64,000 nucleotides of DNA from Streptomyces fradiae (GTDB lineage Bacteria > Actinomycetota > Actinomycetes > Streptomycetales > Streptomycetaceae), in the NCBI RefSeq assembly GCF_041270065.1, contig NZ_CP065958.1, positions 5,208,001 to 5,272,000 of the forward strand, given 5' to 3'. Below the pieces are notes generated by a model. The model was not told the origin of the DNA, did no database searches, and saw only the letters and a program-made list of their open reading frames with translations. The position numbers and the translations under genes are program-made. This document shows positions 28,271-36,057 of the stretch, one piece after another (the first letter of the stretch is position 1; every line of letters starts with the position of its first letter).

Positions 28271-29410
28271 GCTGACACCGCTGCTTCGGAACCCGCTCAG
28301 GCCCCCTCGACGGCCCCTTCGACGGCCCCCGCTCCGGCGCCCTCGCTGGACCTCTCGCTCGACGGCGCCGCGCTGACCGCCGCCCTGGTCGACATCCCCT
28401 CCGTCAGCGGAACCGAGCAGCCGCTCGCCGACGCGATCGAGCGCGCCCTGCGCGGCCTGCCCCACCTCACCGTCGACCGCCACGGCAACAACGTGGTGGC
28501 CCGCACCAACCTCGGCCACCCCGAGCGCGTCGTCCTCGCCGGACACATCGACACCGTGCCGATCGCCGACAACGTGCCCTCCCGGCTCGATCAGGACGGC
28601 GTCCTGTGGGGCTGCGGCACCTCCGACATGAAGTCGGGCGTCGCCGTCCAGCTGCGGATCGCCGCCACCGTCCCCGCGCCCAACCGCGACCTCACCTTCG
28701 TCTTCTACGACAACGAGGAGGTCGCCGCCCACCTCAACGGCCTCGGCAAGATCGCCGACGCGCACCCCGACTGGCTCGCCGGCGACTTCGCCGTGCTCCT
28801 GGAGCCCTCCTTCGGGCAGGTCGAGGGCGGCTGCCAGGGCACGCTGCGGGTCAAGCTGCACACGGCCGGTGAGCGGGCCCACTCCGCGCGCTCCTGGATG
28901 GGCGCCAACGCCATCCACGCCGCCGCCCCGATCCTGGCCCGGCTCGCCGCGTACGAGCCGCGCAAGCCGGTCATCGACGGCCTGGAGTACCACGAGGGCC
29001 TCAACGCGGTCGGCATCGAGGGCGGCGTCGCCACCAACGTCATCCCCGACGAGTGCGTGGTCACCGTCAACTACCGCTTCGCCCCCGACCTCTCGATCGC
29101 CCAGGCCCTCGCCCACGTCCACGAGGTCTTCGCGGACTGCGGCGTCACGTCGATCGAGGTCGACGACGAGAGCCCGGGCGCGCTGCCCGGTCTCTCCCAC
29201 CCGGCCGCCGCGGCCTTCATGAAGGCGGTCGGCGGCAGCGCCATGCCCAAGTTCGGCTGGACCGACGTCGCCCGCTTCAGCGCGCTCGGCGTCCCCGCCG
29301 TCAACTACGGGCCGGGCGACCCGCTCTACGCGCACAAGCGCGACGAGCACGTGCACGTCGAGAGGATCCACCACTGCGAGGCGCGGCTCCGCGACTGGCT
29401 GACGGAATGA
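28268..29410 (+). CDS. dapE: Succinyl-diaminopimelate desuccinylase DapE
   Basis: Zinc-dependent M20 metallohydrolase that releases succinate and LL-diaminopimelate in lysine/peptidoglycan synthesis. It has 380 residues. The motifs are [15 protein letters not shown] (zinc ligand His, catalytic Asp), [11 protein letters not shown] (bridging Asp), FYDNEEV (catalytic Glu, then ligand Glu) and the late ligand His near the C-terminus in DEHVHVERI. The first 30 residues are a Pro/Ser/Ala/Thr repeat ([14 protein letters not shown]) outside the conserved fold. The transcript is probably leaderless. Confidence 0.95.
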   Translation: MADTAASEPAQAPSTAPSTAPAPAPSLDLSLDGAALTAALVDIPSVSGTEQPLADAIERALRGLPHLTVDRHGNNVVARTNLGHPERVVLAGHIDTVPIADNVPSRLDQDGVLWGCGTSDMKSGVAVQLRIAATVPAPNRDLTFVFYDNEEVAAHLNGLGKIADAHPDWLAGDFAVLLEPSFGQVEGGCQGTLRVKLHTAGERAHSARSWMGANAIHAAAPILARLAAYEPRKPVIDGLEYHEGLNAVGIEGGVATNVIPDECVVTVNYRFAPDLSIAQALAHVHEVFADCGVTSIEVDDESPGALPGLSHPAAAAFMKAVGGSAMPKFGWTDVARFSALGVPAVNYGPGDPLYAHKRDEHVHVERIHHCEARLRDWLTE

Positions 29411-29487
29411 TTCCCGATGATTCCCGTAATTCCGCTTTTCGTCACCTCCGTGGACCTACCCTGACCGGACCGGAAGATCAACGCCGG

Positions 29488-29517
29488 TCGATCGATGGAA
29501 CGTCGATCAGTGGAACG
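29488..29517 (+). repeat. 15-bp tandem duplication (two mismatches) before a ribosome site
   Basis: TCGATCGATGGAACG (29488-29502) is followed directly by TCGATCAGTGGAACG (29503-29517), then GTGAGAGGAG, the ribosome site of the LOG-family gene. Confidence 0.85.
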
Positions 29518-29533
29518 GTGAGAGGAGCAGGCC

Positions 29534-30283
29534 ATGGGCGTACCCGAAGAGCCGAAGAAGCTCGAGGAACAGCGGCTGGGACCGGTGATCAGGCGCCGTG
29601 ACCAGGTGCAGGCCGGCACCACGGACCAGCGGCTGCTCGACACCGAGGGCGACTCGGAGTGGGTGCACACCGACCCCTGGCGGGTCATGCGGATCCAGTC
29701 CGAGTTCGTCGAGGGCTTCGGCGCGCTCGCCGAACTGCCCAGCGCCATCAGCGTGTTCGGCTCGGCCCGCACCAAGCCGGACTCGCCCGAGTACGCGGCG
29801 GGCGTCCGGCTCGGCCGCGCCCTCGTCGAGGCCGGCTTCGCGGTGATCACCGGCGGCGGCCCCGGCGCCATGGAGGCCGCCAACCGCGGCGCCCGGGAGG
29901 CCAAGGGCATCTCGGTCGGCCTCGGTATCGAGCTGCCCTTCGAGCAGGGCCTCAACCCGCACGTCGACATCGGCGTGAACTTCCGCTACTTCTTCGTCCG
30001 CAAGACGATGTTCGTGAAGTACGCGCAGGGCTTCGTGGTCCTGCCCGGCGGACTCGGCACCCTCGACGAGCTCTTCGAGGCGCTCACCCTCGTCCAGACC
30101 CGCAAGGTCACCCGCTTCCCGATCGTGCTCTTCGGTACGGAGTACTGGGGCGGGCTCGTCGACTGGCTGCGCGACTCCGTCGTCGCCGGCGGCAAGGCGT
30201 CCGAGCAGGACCTGCTGCTCTTCCACGTCACGGACGACGTGGACGAGGCGGTGGCGCTGGTGAGCAAGGAGGTCGGGCGCTAG
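29534..30283 (+). CDS. LOG family protein (TIGR00730), cytokinin riboside phosphoribohydrolase-like
   Basis: A 249-residue Rossmann-fold protein. It has the two signature motifs ITGGGPGAMEAANRGA and VLPGGLGTLDELFE that form the nucleotide site of LOG enzymes, which release free base from nucleoside 5'-monophosphates. The orthologue in M. tuberculosis (Rv1205) makes cytokinins. The N-terminal 50 residues (RRRDQVQAGTTDQRLL) are the actinobacterial extension. The start ATG follows AGAGGAG. It sits downstream of dapE in the same direction as in M. tuberculosis. Confidence 0.93.
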   Translation: MGVPEEPKKLEEQRLGPVIRRRDQVQAGTTDQRLLDTEGDSEWVHTDPWRVMRIQSEFVEGFGALAELPSAISVFGSARTKPDSPEYAAGVRLGRALVEAGFAVITGGGPGAMEAANRGAREAKGISVGLGIELPFEQGLNPHVDIGVNFRYFFVRKTMFVKYAQGFVVLPGGLGTLDELFEALTLVQTRKVTRFPIVLFGTEYWGGLVDWLRDSVVAGGKASEQDLLLFHVTDDVDEAVALVSKEVGR

Positions 30284-30303
30284 GGCCCGTACGGTTCTGA
30301 GCG

Positions 30304-30324
30304 GGGGCGCCTCTGTGGCGCCCC
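30304..30324 (+). terminator. Terminator between LOG gene and convergent folP2-like gene
   Basis: An 8-bp perfect stem (30304-30311 with 30317-30324), 5-nt loop, followed by TTGG. It is between the two stops. Confidence 0.6.
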
Positions 30325-30337
30325 TTGGCCCGCCCGC

Positions 30338-31198
30338 CTACGCCAGCCCCCGCCGGGCCACCGCAGGCTCCCGGTGCCCCGCGATGGTCGCCACCATGTC
30401 GAGCACCTGCCGCGTCTCCGCCACCTCGTGCACCCGGTACACCCGCGCCCCCAGCCACGCCGACACCGCCGTCGTCGCCAGAGTGCCGAGCACCCGCTCC
30501 TTCACCGGCCGGTCCAGCGTCTCGCCGACGAAGTCCTTGTTGGACAGCGAGACGAGCACCGGCCAGCCGGTCTCCGTCATCTCGCCGAGCCGGCGGGTCG
30601 CCTCCAGGCTGTGCCGGGTGTTCTTCCCGAAGTCGTGGCCCGGGTCGATCATGATCCCGTCGCGCCGCACGCCCAGCGCCACGGCCCGCTCCGCGAGCCC
30701 GACCGTGACCCGCAGGATGTCGGCCATCACGTCCTCGTACGCGACCCGGTGCGGCCGGGTCCGCGGCTCCGCGCCGCCCGCGTGCGTGCACACCAGGCCC
30801 GCGCCGTACTTCGCCGCCACCTCCGCGAGCCGCGGGTCGACCCCGCCCCACGCGTCGTTCAGGAGGTCCGCGCCGGCCTCGCAGACCGCCTCGCCGACGT
30901 CCGCCCGCCAGGTGTCCACGCTGATCACCACGTCCGGGTGCCGGCGCCGCACCTCGGCCACGAAGCCGACCGTGCGCCGCGCCTCCTCCTCGGCCGTGAC
31001 CTCCTCGCCGGGGCCCGCCTTGACCCCGCCGATGTCGATGATCGCCGCGCCCTCGGCCACGGCCTGCTCGACCCGCGCGAGCGCAGGCTCGTCCCGGAAG
31101 GTGGCCCCCTGGTCGTAGAAGGAGTCCGGGGTCCGGTTCACGATCGCCATGATCACCGGCTCGTGCGGCCCGAATTCACGCCGTCCCAAGCGGAGCAT
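30338..31198 (-). CDS. Dihydropteroate synthase-like protein, FolP2 type
   Basis: A 286-residue TIM-barrel protein of the pterin-binding family. It has MAIVNRTPDSFYDQGATF instead of the MGVLNVTPDSFSDGG of true dihydropteroate synthase, as in mycobacterial FolP2, which as far as I recall lacks folate activity. Other motifs are IDIGGVKAGPGEEV, VVISVDTWRA and MIDPGHDFGKN. Either a non-folate role or a weak second synthase is possible. The start at 31198 has GGGAGG upstream; a longer frame up to 31294 has no support. It lies between the LOG gene and the DivIVA-like gene, as Rv1207 does relative to Rv1205 and Rv1209. Confidence 0.88.
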   Translation of the reverse strand: MLRLGRREFGPHEPVIMAIVNRTPDSFYDQGATFRDEPALARVEQAVAEGAAIIDIGGVKAGPGEEVTAEEEARRTVGFVAEVRRRHPDVVISVDTWRADVGEAVCEAGADLLNDAWGGVDPRLAEVAAKYGAGLVCTHAGGAEPRTRPHRVAYEDVMADILRVTVGLAERAVALGVRRDGIMIDPGHDFGKNTRHSLEATRRLGEMTETGWPVLVSLSNKDFVGETLDRPVKERVLGTLATTAVSAWLGARVYRVHEVAETRQVLDMVATIAGHREPAVARRGLA

Positions 31199-31314
31199 CC
31201 CTTTTGTCCTCCCTCGCGTCCGTTCGCCTGCGACCCTAACCGTCGGTGGCGCATGGCACGATCGGCACCGGACGTTTTCCACGCGGGGAAACACGCTCGG
31301 GGAAAGGCGCGCAG

Positions 31315-31671
31315 GTGTTCTGGTTTCTGCTGATCACGATGGTCGTGGTCGTCGCGGCGGTCACCCTGGCGGTGGTCGGGGGCGGCGACAGCGAGGTGCT
31401 GCCCGAGGCGGCGCCGCAGCAGCTGGTCGATCCGCTGCCCGCGAGCCGCCCGGCCGACCAGGCCGACGTCGAGGCGCTGCGCCTGCCGGTCGCCCCCCGG
31501 GGCTATCGGATGGCGGACGTCGACGACGTCCTCGGTCGGCTCGGCGCCGAGCTCGCCGAGCGGGACGCCCGGATCGCCGAGCTCGAGGCCGCGCTCGCCG
31601 GGGCCCGCTCGCGCGGCGCGCAGGGCGGCGAGCAGGGCGGTACGGAGGGCGAGGGAGGCGAGGGCGCGTGA
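31315..31671 (+). CDS. DivIVA-domain-like small membrane protein
   Basis: A 118-residue protein. It starts with one membrane helix (WFLLITMVVVVAAVTLAVVG), then a linker, then the short segment LRLPVAPRGYRMADVDDVLGRL, which resembles the DivIVA lipid-binding/coil motif RGYxxxxVDxxL. A short coiled coil (ELAERDARIAELEAALAG) and a Gly/Glu tail follow. The GTG start is supported by GGGGAAAGG upstream. The position between folP2 and tag matches Rv1209 in M. tuberculosis. The stop overlaps the tag start by GTGA. The function is unknown; a polar or septal anchor is possible. Confidence 0.8.
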   Translation: MFWFLLITMVVVVAAVTLAVVGGGDSEVLPEAAPQQLVDPLPASRPADQADVEALRLPVAPRGYRMADVDDVLGRLGAELAERDARIAELEAALAGARSRGAQGGEQGGTEGEGGEGA

Positions 31672-32339
31672 GCGAGGGCACGGCGATCCCCGGGCCCGAC
31701 GGCCTGCTGCGCTGCCCCTGGGGCCTGTCCACCGAGGACTACGTGGCGTACCACGACGAGGAGTGGGGCCGCCCGGTCCACGGCGACGACGCGCTCTTCG
31801 AGCGGCTCTGCCTGGAGGCCTTCCAGTCCGGCCTGTCGTGGATCACGATCCTGCGCCGCCGGGAGGGCTTCCGGAAGGCCTTCGCGGGCTTCCGGATCGC
31901 CGAGGTGGCCCGGTTCACCGACGCCGACCGGGAGCGGCTGCTCGCCGACGAGGGCATCATCCGCAACCGCGCCAAGATCGACGCCACCCTCGCCAACGCG
32001 AAGGTGCTCGCCGGCTGGGACGCCGGCGAGCTCGACACGCTGATCTGGTCGTACGCGCCGGACCCGGCGACCCGCCCGGCCCCGGCCGTGATCTCCGAGG
32101 TCCCGGCGGTCACGGACGAGTCCACGGCCCTGTCGAAGGACCTGAAGAAGCGCGGTCTGCGCTTCATCGGCCCGACCACGGCGTACGCGCTGATGCAGGC
32201 CTGCGGCCTGGTCGACGACCATGTCGAGGGCTGCGTCGCGCGCGGCGCCGGGCGCCCGGCCGTACGGAAGGCCGGGCCTGCCGACGGGCCTGCCGACGGT
32301 CCTACCGGCCGAGGTACTTCGGCTTCTCCTTCGCGATGA
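31668..32339 (+). CDS. tag: DNA-3-methyladenine glycosylase I
   Basis: Tag excises 3-methyladenine from alkylated DNA. The protein of 223 residues starts with GTG overlapping the upstream stop. Recognisable family features are CPWGLSTEDYVAYHDEEWGRPVH (zinc Cys and the base-specific YHDEEWG motif), GLSWITILRRREGFRKAF and LKKRGLRFIGPTTAYALMQACGLVDDHVEGC, which supplies the remaining zinc ligands. The last 30 residues (AGRPAVRKAGPADGP...) exceed the normal length and run 38 bp into the convergent enoyl-CoA hydratase gene. Confidence 0.94.
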   Translation: MSEGTAIPGPDGLLRCPWGLSTEDYVAYHDEEWGRPVHGDDALFERLCLEAFQSGLSWITILRRREGFRKAFAGFRIAEVARFTDADRERLLADEGIIRNRAKIDATLANAKVLAGWDAGELDTLIWSYAPDPATRPAPAVISEVPAVTDESTALSKDLKKRGLRFIGPTTAYALMQACGLVDDHVEGCVARGAGRPAVRKAGPADGPADGPTGRGTSASPSR

Positions 32340-33105
32340 AGGCCTGCACCGCGATGGTGTGATCCGCCGAGGCGCCGGCCTTCGTCTGGAGCTCGTCCTC
32401 CTTCTCCAGGGCCTCGGCGAGCGAGTGGTCGGCGCCGTAGGCCATGGACTCCTTCAGGGCCGCGTAGGCGACGGTCGGGCCCTCGGCGAGGCTGCGGGCC
32501 AGCTTCCCGGCCTCCTCGGCGAGCGACTCGCCCGGCACCAGCCTGTTCACGATGCCCAGCTCGTACGCCTCCTGGGCGCTGATCGAGCGGGGGAAGAGCA
32601 GCAGGTCGGCGGCGCGGCTCTGGCCGATCAGCCGGGGCAGCGTCCACGACATGCCCGAGTCGGCGGTGAGCGCCACGCCGGCGAAGGAGGTGTTGAAGGA
32701 GGCGTGCTCGGCGACGATCCGGTAGTCCGCCGCGAGCGCGAAGCCGAAGCCCGCGCCGGCCGCGACGCCGTTCACGGCCGCGACGACCGGCTTGGCCATC
32801 CCGGCGAGCGCCTTCGTGATCGGGTTGTAGTGGTCGCGCACCGTGTTCATGGTGTGCTGCGTGCCGGACTCCTTGTCCTGCAGGAGCAGGCCCACGTGCT
32901 CCTTGAGGTCCTGGCCCACGCAGAACGCGCGGTCGCCGGCCGCCGTGAGCAGCACCGCCCGGACCGCCGGGTCGGCGGCGGCCGCCTCGGCCGCGTCGCG
33001 CAGGGCGACCTTGGCCGCCACGTTCATCGCGTTCATCGCCTCGGGGCGGTTGATCGTGATGGTGGCGAGTCCGTCGCTCACTTCGTACAGCACCGTGTCG
33101 GCCAT
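32302..33105 (-). CDS. Enoyl-CoA hydratase/isomerase family protein
   Basis: A crotonase-fold protein of 267 residues. It has the oxyanion-hole segments RAFCVGQDLKEH and the stretch NGVAAGAGFGFALAADYRI. The catalytic Glu of standard hydratases is replaced in the TADSGMSW region, where Asp is present, as in PaaG-type 1,2-epoxyphenylacetyl-CoA isomerases. Its substrate is therefore probably a phenylacetate or fatty acyl-CoA intermediate, not known. ATG at 33105 follows AAGGGA. It is convergent with tag and their 3' ends overlap by 38 bp. Confidence 0.88.
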   Translation of the reverse strand: MADTVLYEVSDGLATITINRPEAMNAMNVAAKVALRDAAEAAAADPAVRAVLLTAAGDRAFCVGQDLKEHVGLLLQDKESGTQHTMNTVRDHYNPITKALAGMAKPVVAAVNGVAAGAGFGFALAADYRIVAEHASFNTSFAGVALTADSGMSWTLPRLIGQSRAADLLLFPRSISAQEAYELGIVNRLVPGESLAEEAGKLARSLAEGPTVAYAALKESMAYGADHSLAEALEKEDELQTKAGASADHTIAVQAFIAKEKPKYLGR

Positions 33106-33280
33106 CGGGATCCCTTCGCGTCTTCGCGTCTCTGACGCAGCTCAGCATGGCGGAGATCACGGGGTGATCGCCCGGTCCGCACATGTGAGCTGTGTCAAAG
33201 ACGGCGGCGAAGTATCGCAGGTGGATCGGCGAAATATGCGGCTTTGTGAAAGCGCGTTGCGGAAGCGATGCCTGCTGATG

Positions 33281-33311
33281 TTGGTCATCGGGTCCTGTGA
33301 TGCGGGATAAT
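33281..33311 (+). promoter_or_regulatory. Possible promoter of the DUF3117 gene
   Basis: TTGGTC (33281-33286) and GATAAT (33306-33311) with a 19-bp spacer lie 62 bp before the start codon. GATAAT is a good -10 match. The gap 33106-33372 otherwise holds no gene. Confidence 0.4.
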
Positions 33312-33372
33312 GACCGGGAAGCAATCGTGTTCGATGCTGACGATGAGCTGGTTTTGCGGAAGGGGAACGAGC

Positions 33373-33540
33373 ATGGCGGCCATGAAGCCGCGGACGGGTG
33401 ACGGCCCGCTCGAGGTGACCAAGGAGGGGCGGGGCATCGTCATGCGCGTTCCGCTCGAAGGCGGCGGCCGGCTCGTCGTCGAGCTGACCCCGGACGAGGC
33501 GAAGGCACTCGGCGACGCCCTGAAGGACGTCGTCGGCTGA
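33373..33540 (+). CDS. DUF3117 protein (55 residues)
   Basis: A very small conserved actinobacterial protein of unknown function. The visible sequence is KPRTGDGPLEVTKEGRGIVM followed by RVPLEGGGRLVVELTPDEA, and it ends LGDALKDVVG. A small beta-strand pair and one helix are likely. The ATG follows GGAAGGGGAA. The M. tuberculosis orthologue is Rv1211, next to tagA, as here one gene away. No mechanism known. Confidence 0.9.
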   Translation: MAAMKPRTGDGPLEVTKEGRGIVMRVPLEGGGRLVVELTPDEAKALGDALKDVVG

Positions 33541-33565
33541 CGCCCCCGTAGCGTTTTTCCCGCTT

Positions 33566-33599
33566 CTGCCCCGGTACGGTACCCACCGCACCGGGGCAG
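33566..33599. terminator. Hairpin between DUF3117 and the convergent O-methyltransferase gene
   Basis: A 10-bp perfect stem (CTGCCCCGGT 33566-33575 with 33590-33599) and a 14-nt loop are placed between the two converging stops. Confidence 0.55.
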
Positions 33600-33663
33600 T
33601 GGTGTGTCGGGGGTCGGTACGGGGCCGCGGCCGTCCGGGGGGCTTGAAGGCCGCCGCTCAGGC

Positions 33664-34302
33664 TCAGGCGCCGCGGCGGACCGCGCACAGCAGGCCGTCG
33701 CCCACCGGCAGCAGCGTGGGCAGCAGCTCACGGCTCTCGCGCACCGTCCGCAGCAGTTCCCGTATCCGCTGCACCTCGGCCGGCTGGGCCGCCGAGTCCA
33801 CCGTACGGCCGTCCGCGAAGACGCCCTCGAAGCAGACCAGACCGCCCGGGCGCAGCAGGCGCAACGATTCAGCGAGGTAGTCGAGCAGCTCAAGACGGTC
33901 GCCGTCGCAGAAGACGAGGTCGTATCCGCCGTCCGCGAGCCGCGGCAGCACGTCGAGCGCGCGGCCGGGGATGAACCGGGCCCGGTTGCCCGCGAAACCC
34001 GCCGCGCGGAACGCCGCCTTCGCGTGCGCCTGGCGCTCCGGCTCGACGTCGACCGTGGTCAGCACCCCGTCCGGGCGCATCCCGAGGAGCAGATAGATCC
34101 CGGAGACCCCGGTGCCCGTGCCGATCTCCGCCACCGCCTTGGCGTCCGCCGTCGCGGCCAGCAGGCGCAGGGCGGCGCCGGTGCCCGAAGACACCGAGGG
34201 GAGCCCCGCCTCCCGGGCCCGGTCGCGGGCCCAGCGCAGCGCTTCGTCCTCGGCGACATAGGCGTCGGCGAACGCCAAACTCGTCTGCCGGTTGGCGGTA
34301 AT
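33664..34302 (-). CDS. O-methyltransferase, possible ATT start
   Basis: SAM-dependent catechol-type O-methyltransferase (Methyltransf_3), 212 residues from the ATT. Motif I is [16 protein letters not shown], and [14 protein letters not shown] holds the metal/SAM Asp. Substrates are unknown. The start is odd. Homologues, as I recall, begin at the residue aligned with I in ITANRQTS, and AGGAG with suitable spacing lies just before an ATT codon at 34302, while no ATG/GTG occurs there. The next in-frame ATG is at 34428, adding an Arg-rich stretch unlike the family. TTG in TSLAF is a further option. In M. tuberculosis the orthologue (Rv1220c) also lies divergent from the sigma factor gene. Confidence 0.85.
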   Translation of the reverse strand: MTANRQTSLAFADAYVAEDEALRWARDRAREAGLPSVSSGTGAALRLLAATADAKAVAEIGTGTGVSGIYLLLGMRPDGVLTTVDVEPERQAHAKAAFRAAGFAGNRARFIPGRALDVLPRLADGGYDLVFCDGDRLELLDYLAESLRLLRPGGLVCFEGVFADGRTVDSAAQPAEVQRIRELLRTVRESRELLPTLLPVGDGLLCAVRRGA

Positions 34303-34485
34303 GGCCCTCTCCTGTCCCCGTCTTGGACGTCGTGGTCGACTCAGGCGTCGACTGTATCCGCTGCGCGCGGGAACCCGCAGATGGGACCGCGCGTTCCTAC
34401 TGACGGGAAGCGAGCGGGACGGCGACACGAGCCCGTCCCAAATTCGCGTAAAGATTCTTATCCGGAGCTAACGGGCGAGGTGGCT

Positions 34486-35244
34486 ATGGTAGGGGCTCCA
34501 CTGGACACCACCAGAGCCGACAGGGGAGGTGCGGCTGCGCCTGTGGATCGGAGAGGAGTGCTGCGGCGCCTTCTCGGGTCGGCGGGTGAGCCGAAATCCG
34601 TGACCGACACCGCTGACACCATCCGCCGCACTGCTACCGCACCCACCACCGCGACCTTCGCATCGGATGCGGAATCGCAGGCGTGGACTCCGCCCAGCTG
34701 GGAGGAGATCGTCAGCACGCACAGCGCCCGGGTCTACCGGCTCGCCTACCGCCTGACCGGAAACCAGCACGACGCCGAGGACCTCACCCAGGAGGTCTTC
34801 GTCCGGGTCTTCCGCTCGCTGTCGTCGTACACGCCCGGCACCTTCGAGGGCTGGCTGCACCGGATCACCACCAACCTGTTCCTGGACATGGTCCGCCGCA
34901 AGCAGCGGATCCGCTTCGACGCGCTCGCCGACGACGCCGCCGAGCGGCTGCCGAGCCGCGAGCCGTCCCCGCAGCAGGCGTTCAACGACACCCACTTCGA
35001 CGCCGACGTGCAGCAGGCCCTGGACACCCTCGCGCCCGAGTTCCGGGCCGCGGTCGTGCTCTGCGACATCGAGGGCCTGTCGTACGAGGAGATCGCCGCG
35101 ACCCTCGGCGTGAAGCTCGGCACCGTCCGCAGCCGCATCCACCGCGGCCGCTCCCACCTGCGCAAGGCGCTCAAGCACCGCTCGCCCGAGGCGCGCGCGG
35201 AGCGGGCCCTCGCCGCCGTCGGATGGGAGGGCGGAACAGCGTGA
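34486..35244 (+). CDS. RNA polymerase ECF sigma factor (SigE-like of mycobacteria)
   Basis: An extracytoplasmic-function sigma factor of 252 residues. The N-terminus of about 80 residues is unusually long. Sigma region 2 has [21 protein letters not shown] and [19 protein letters not shown], and sigma region 4 has [23 protein letters not shown] and [17 protein letters not shown]. The next gene, overlapping by GTGA, is a zinc anti-sigma factor, followed by an HtrA protease and tatB. The order sigma, anti-sigma, htrA, tatB equals M. tuberculosis sigE-rseA-htrA-tatB (Rv1221-1224), so a role in envelope stress is expected. ATG at 34486 follows GAGGTGG. Confidence 0.95.
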   Translation: MVGAPLDTTRADRGGAAAPVDRRGVLRRLLGSAGEPKSVTDTADTIRRTATAPTTATFASDAESQAWTPPSWEEIVSTHSARVYRLAYRLTGNQHDAEDLTQEVFVRVFRSLSSYTPGTFEGWLHRITTNLFLDMVRRKQRIRFDALADDAAERLPSREPSPQQAFNDTHFDADVQQALDTLAPEFRAAVVLCDIEGLSYEEIAATLGVKLGTVRSRIHRGRSHLRKALKHRSPEARAERALAAVGWEGGTA

Positions 35245-35957
35245 GCGGTACCCGTCCGTCCGCGACCCCCGAGGAGCAGCGACTCGCGGAACACCATCTC
35301 GGGGACCGGCTCGCCGCGCTCGTCGACGGCGAGCTCGGTCATGACGCCCGCGAGCGGGTCCTCGCCCATCTCGCCACCTGCGCGCGCTGCAAGGCCGAGG
35401 CCGACGCCCAGCGCACCCTGAAGAGCGTCTTCGCCTCCTCCGCGCCCCCCGCCCCCTCAGAGGGGCTGCTCGCGCGGCTCCAGGGGCTGCCGGGGGGACC
35501 GCCTGACCAGGGGGGACCCTTCGACGACCTGCTGCGGGGCGGCGGCGTGCGCGCCGACGGCTTCGCCACCGCGCGGCCCGTCACCCCCGACAGCGGCTTC
35601 CCCATCCACGCGGTCGGCGACCGGTCCGCCGGGCGGGGACGGCGCTTCGCCTTCGCCGCTGCCAGCGCGGTCTCGTTCGCCGCGATCGCGCTGAGCAGCA
35701 CCCTGTCGATCGACGCCCCGCGCGGCGGCCAGGGCACCGGCAGCAACATCACCCCGCTGCGGGCGCCCTCGACCTTCGCCTCCGGCTCGCGCCGCGAGGC
35801 GACCCCGGAGGCCGCGCCTCCGACGGTCATCCCGGCCCGCCTCGAACTGGCCCCGTTCGTCCGCCCGATGAGCCCGGCACTCCGGCTGTCCTACGCGCCG
35901 GGGCTGCCCACCGGCTCCCCGACGCCGACCCCCACCCCCGGGCCCTCCCACCCCTGA
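35241..35957 (+). CDS. Zinc-binding anti-sigma factor (RseA-like)
   Basis: A 238-residue protein. Residues 15-60 carry the ZAS anti-sigma domain with the H-x3-C-x2-C motif (HLATCARC). A flexible region follows, then a single membrane helix ([23 protein letters not shown]) and a Pro/Ser/Thr-rich extracellular C-terminus ending in PTPTPTPGP. It is expected to hold the sigma factor at the membrane and to release it on stress by redox, phosphorylation or proteolysis. The start is GTG in GTGA, overlapping the sigma-factor stop, so the two proteins are made in proportion. Confidence 0.92.
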   Translation: MSGTRPSATPEEQRLAEHHLGDRLAALVDGELGHDARERVLAHLATCARCKAEADAQRTLKSVFASSAPPAPSEGLLARLQGLPGGPPDQGGPFDDLLRGGGVRADGFATARPVTPDSGFPIHAVGDRSAGRGRRFAFAAASAVSFAAIALSSTLSIDAPRGGQGTGSNITPLRAPSTFASGSRREATPEAAPPTVIPARLELAPFVRPMSPALRLSYAPGLPTGSPTPTPTPGPSHP

Positions 35958-35963
35958 CCCGCG

Positions 35964-35993
35964 ACCTGGTTGAATCCAACCTGGTTGAATCCA
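35964..35993 (+). repeat. 15-bp perfect tandem repeat upstream of htrA
   Basis: ACCTGGTTGAATCCA occurs twice head to tail (35964-35978, 35979-35993), starting six bases after the anti-sigma factor stop and ending about 64 bp before the HtrA start. It could bind a regulator such as the CssR-type response regulators known to control HtrA genes. Confidence 0.85.
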
Positions 35994-36057
35994 GGGGGCA
36001 GGGGCGCGCCGCCCGGCGACACGGGCGGCGCGGACAGGGCTTTGTTGCGGGGAGAGC

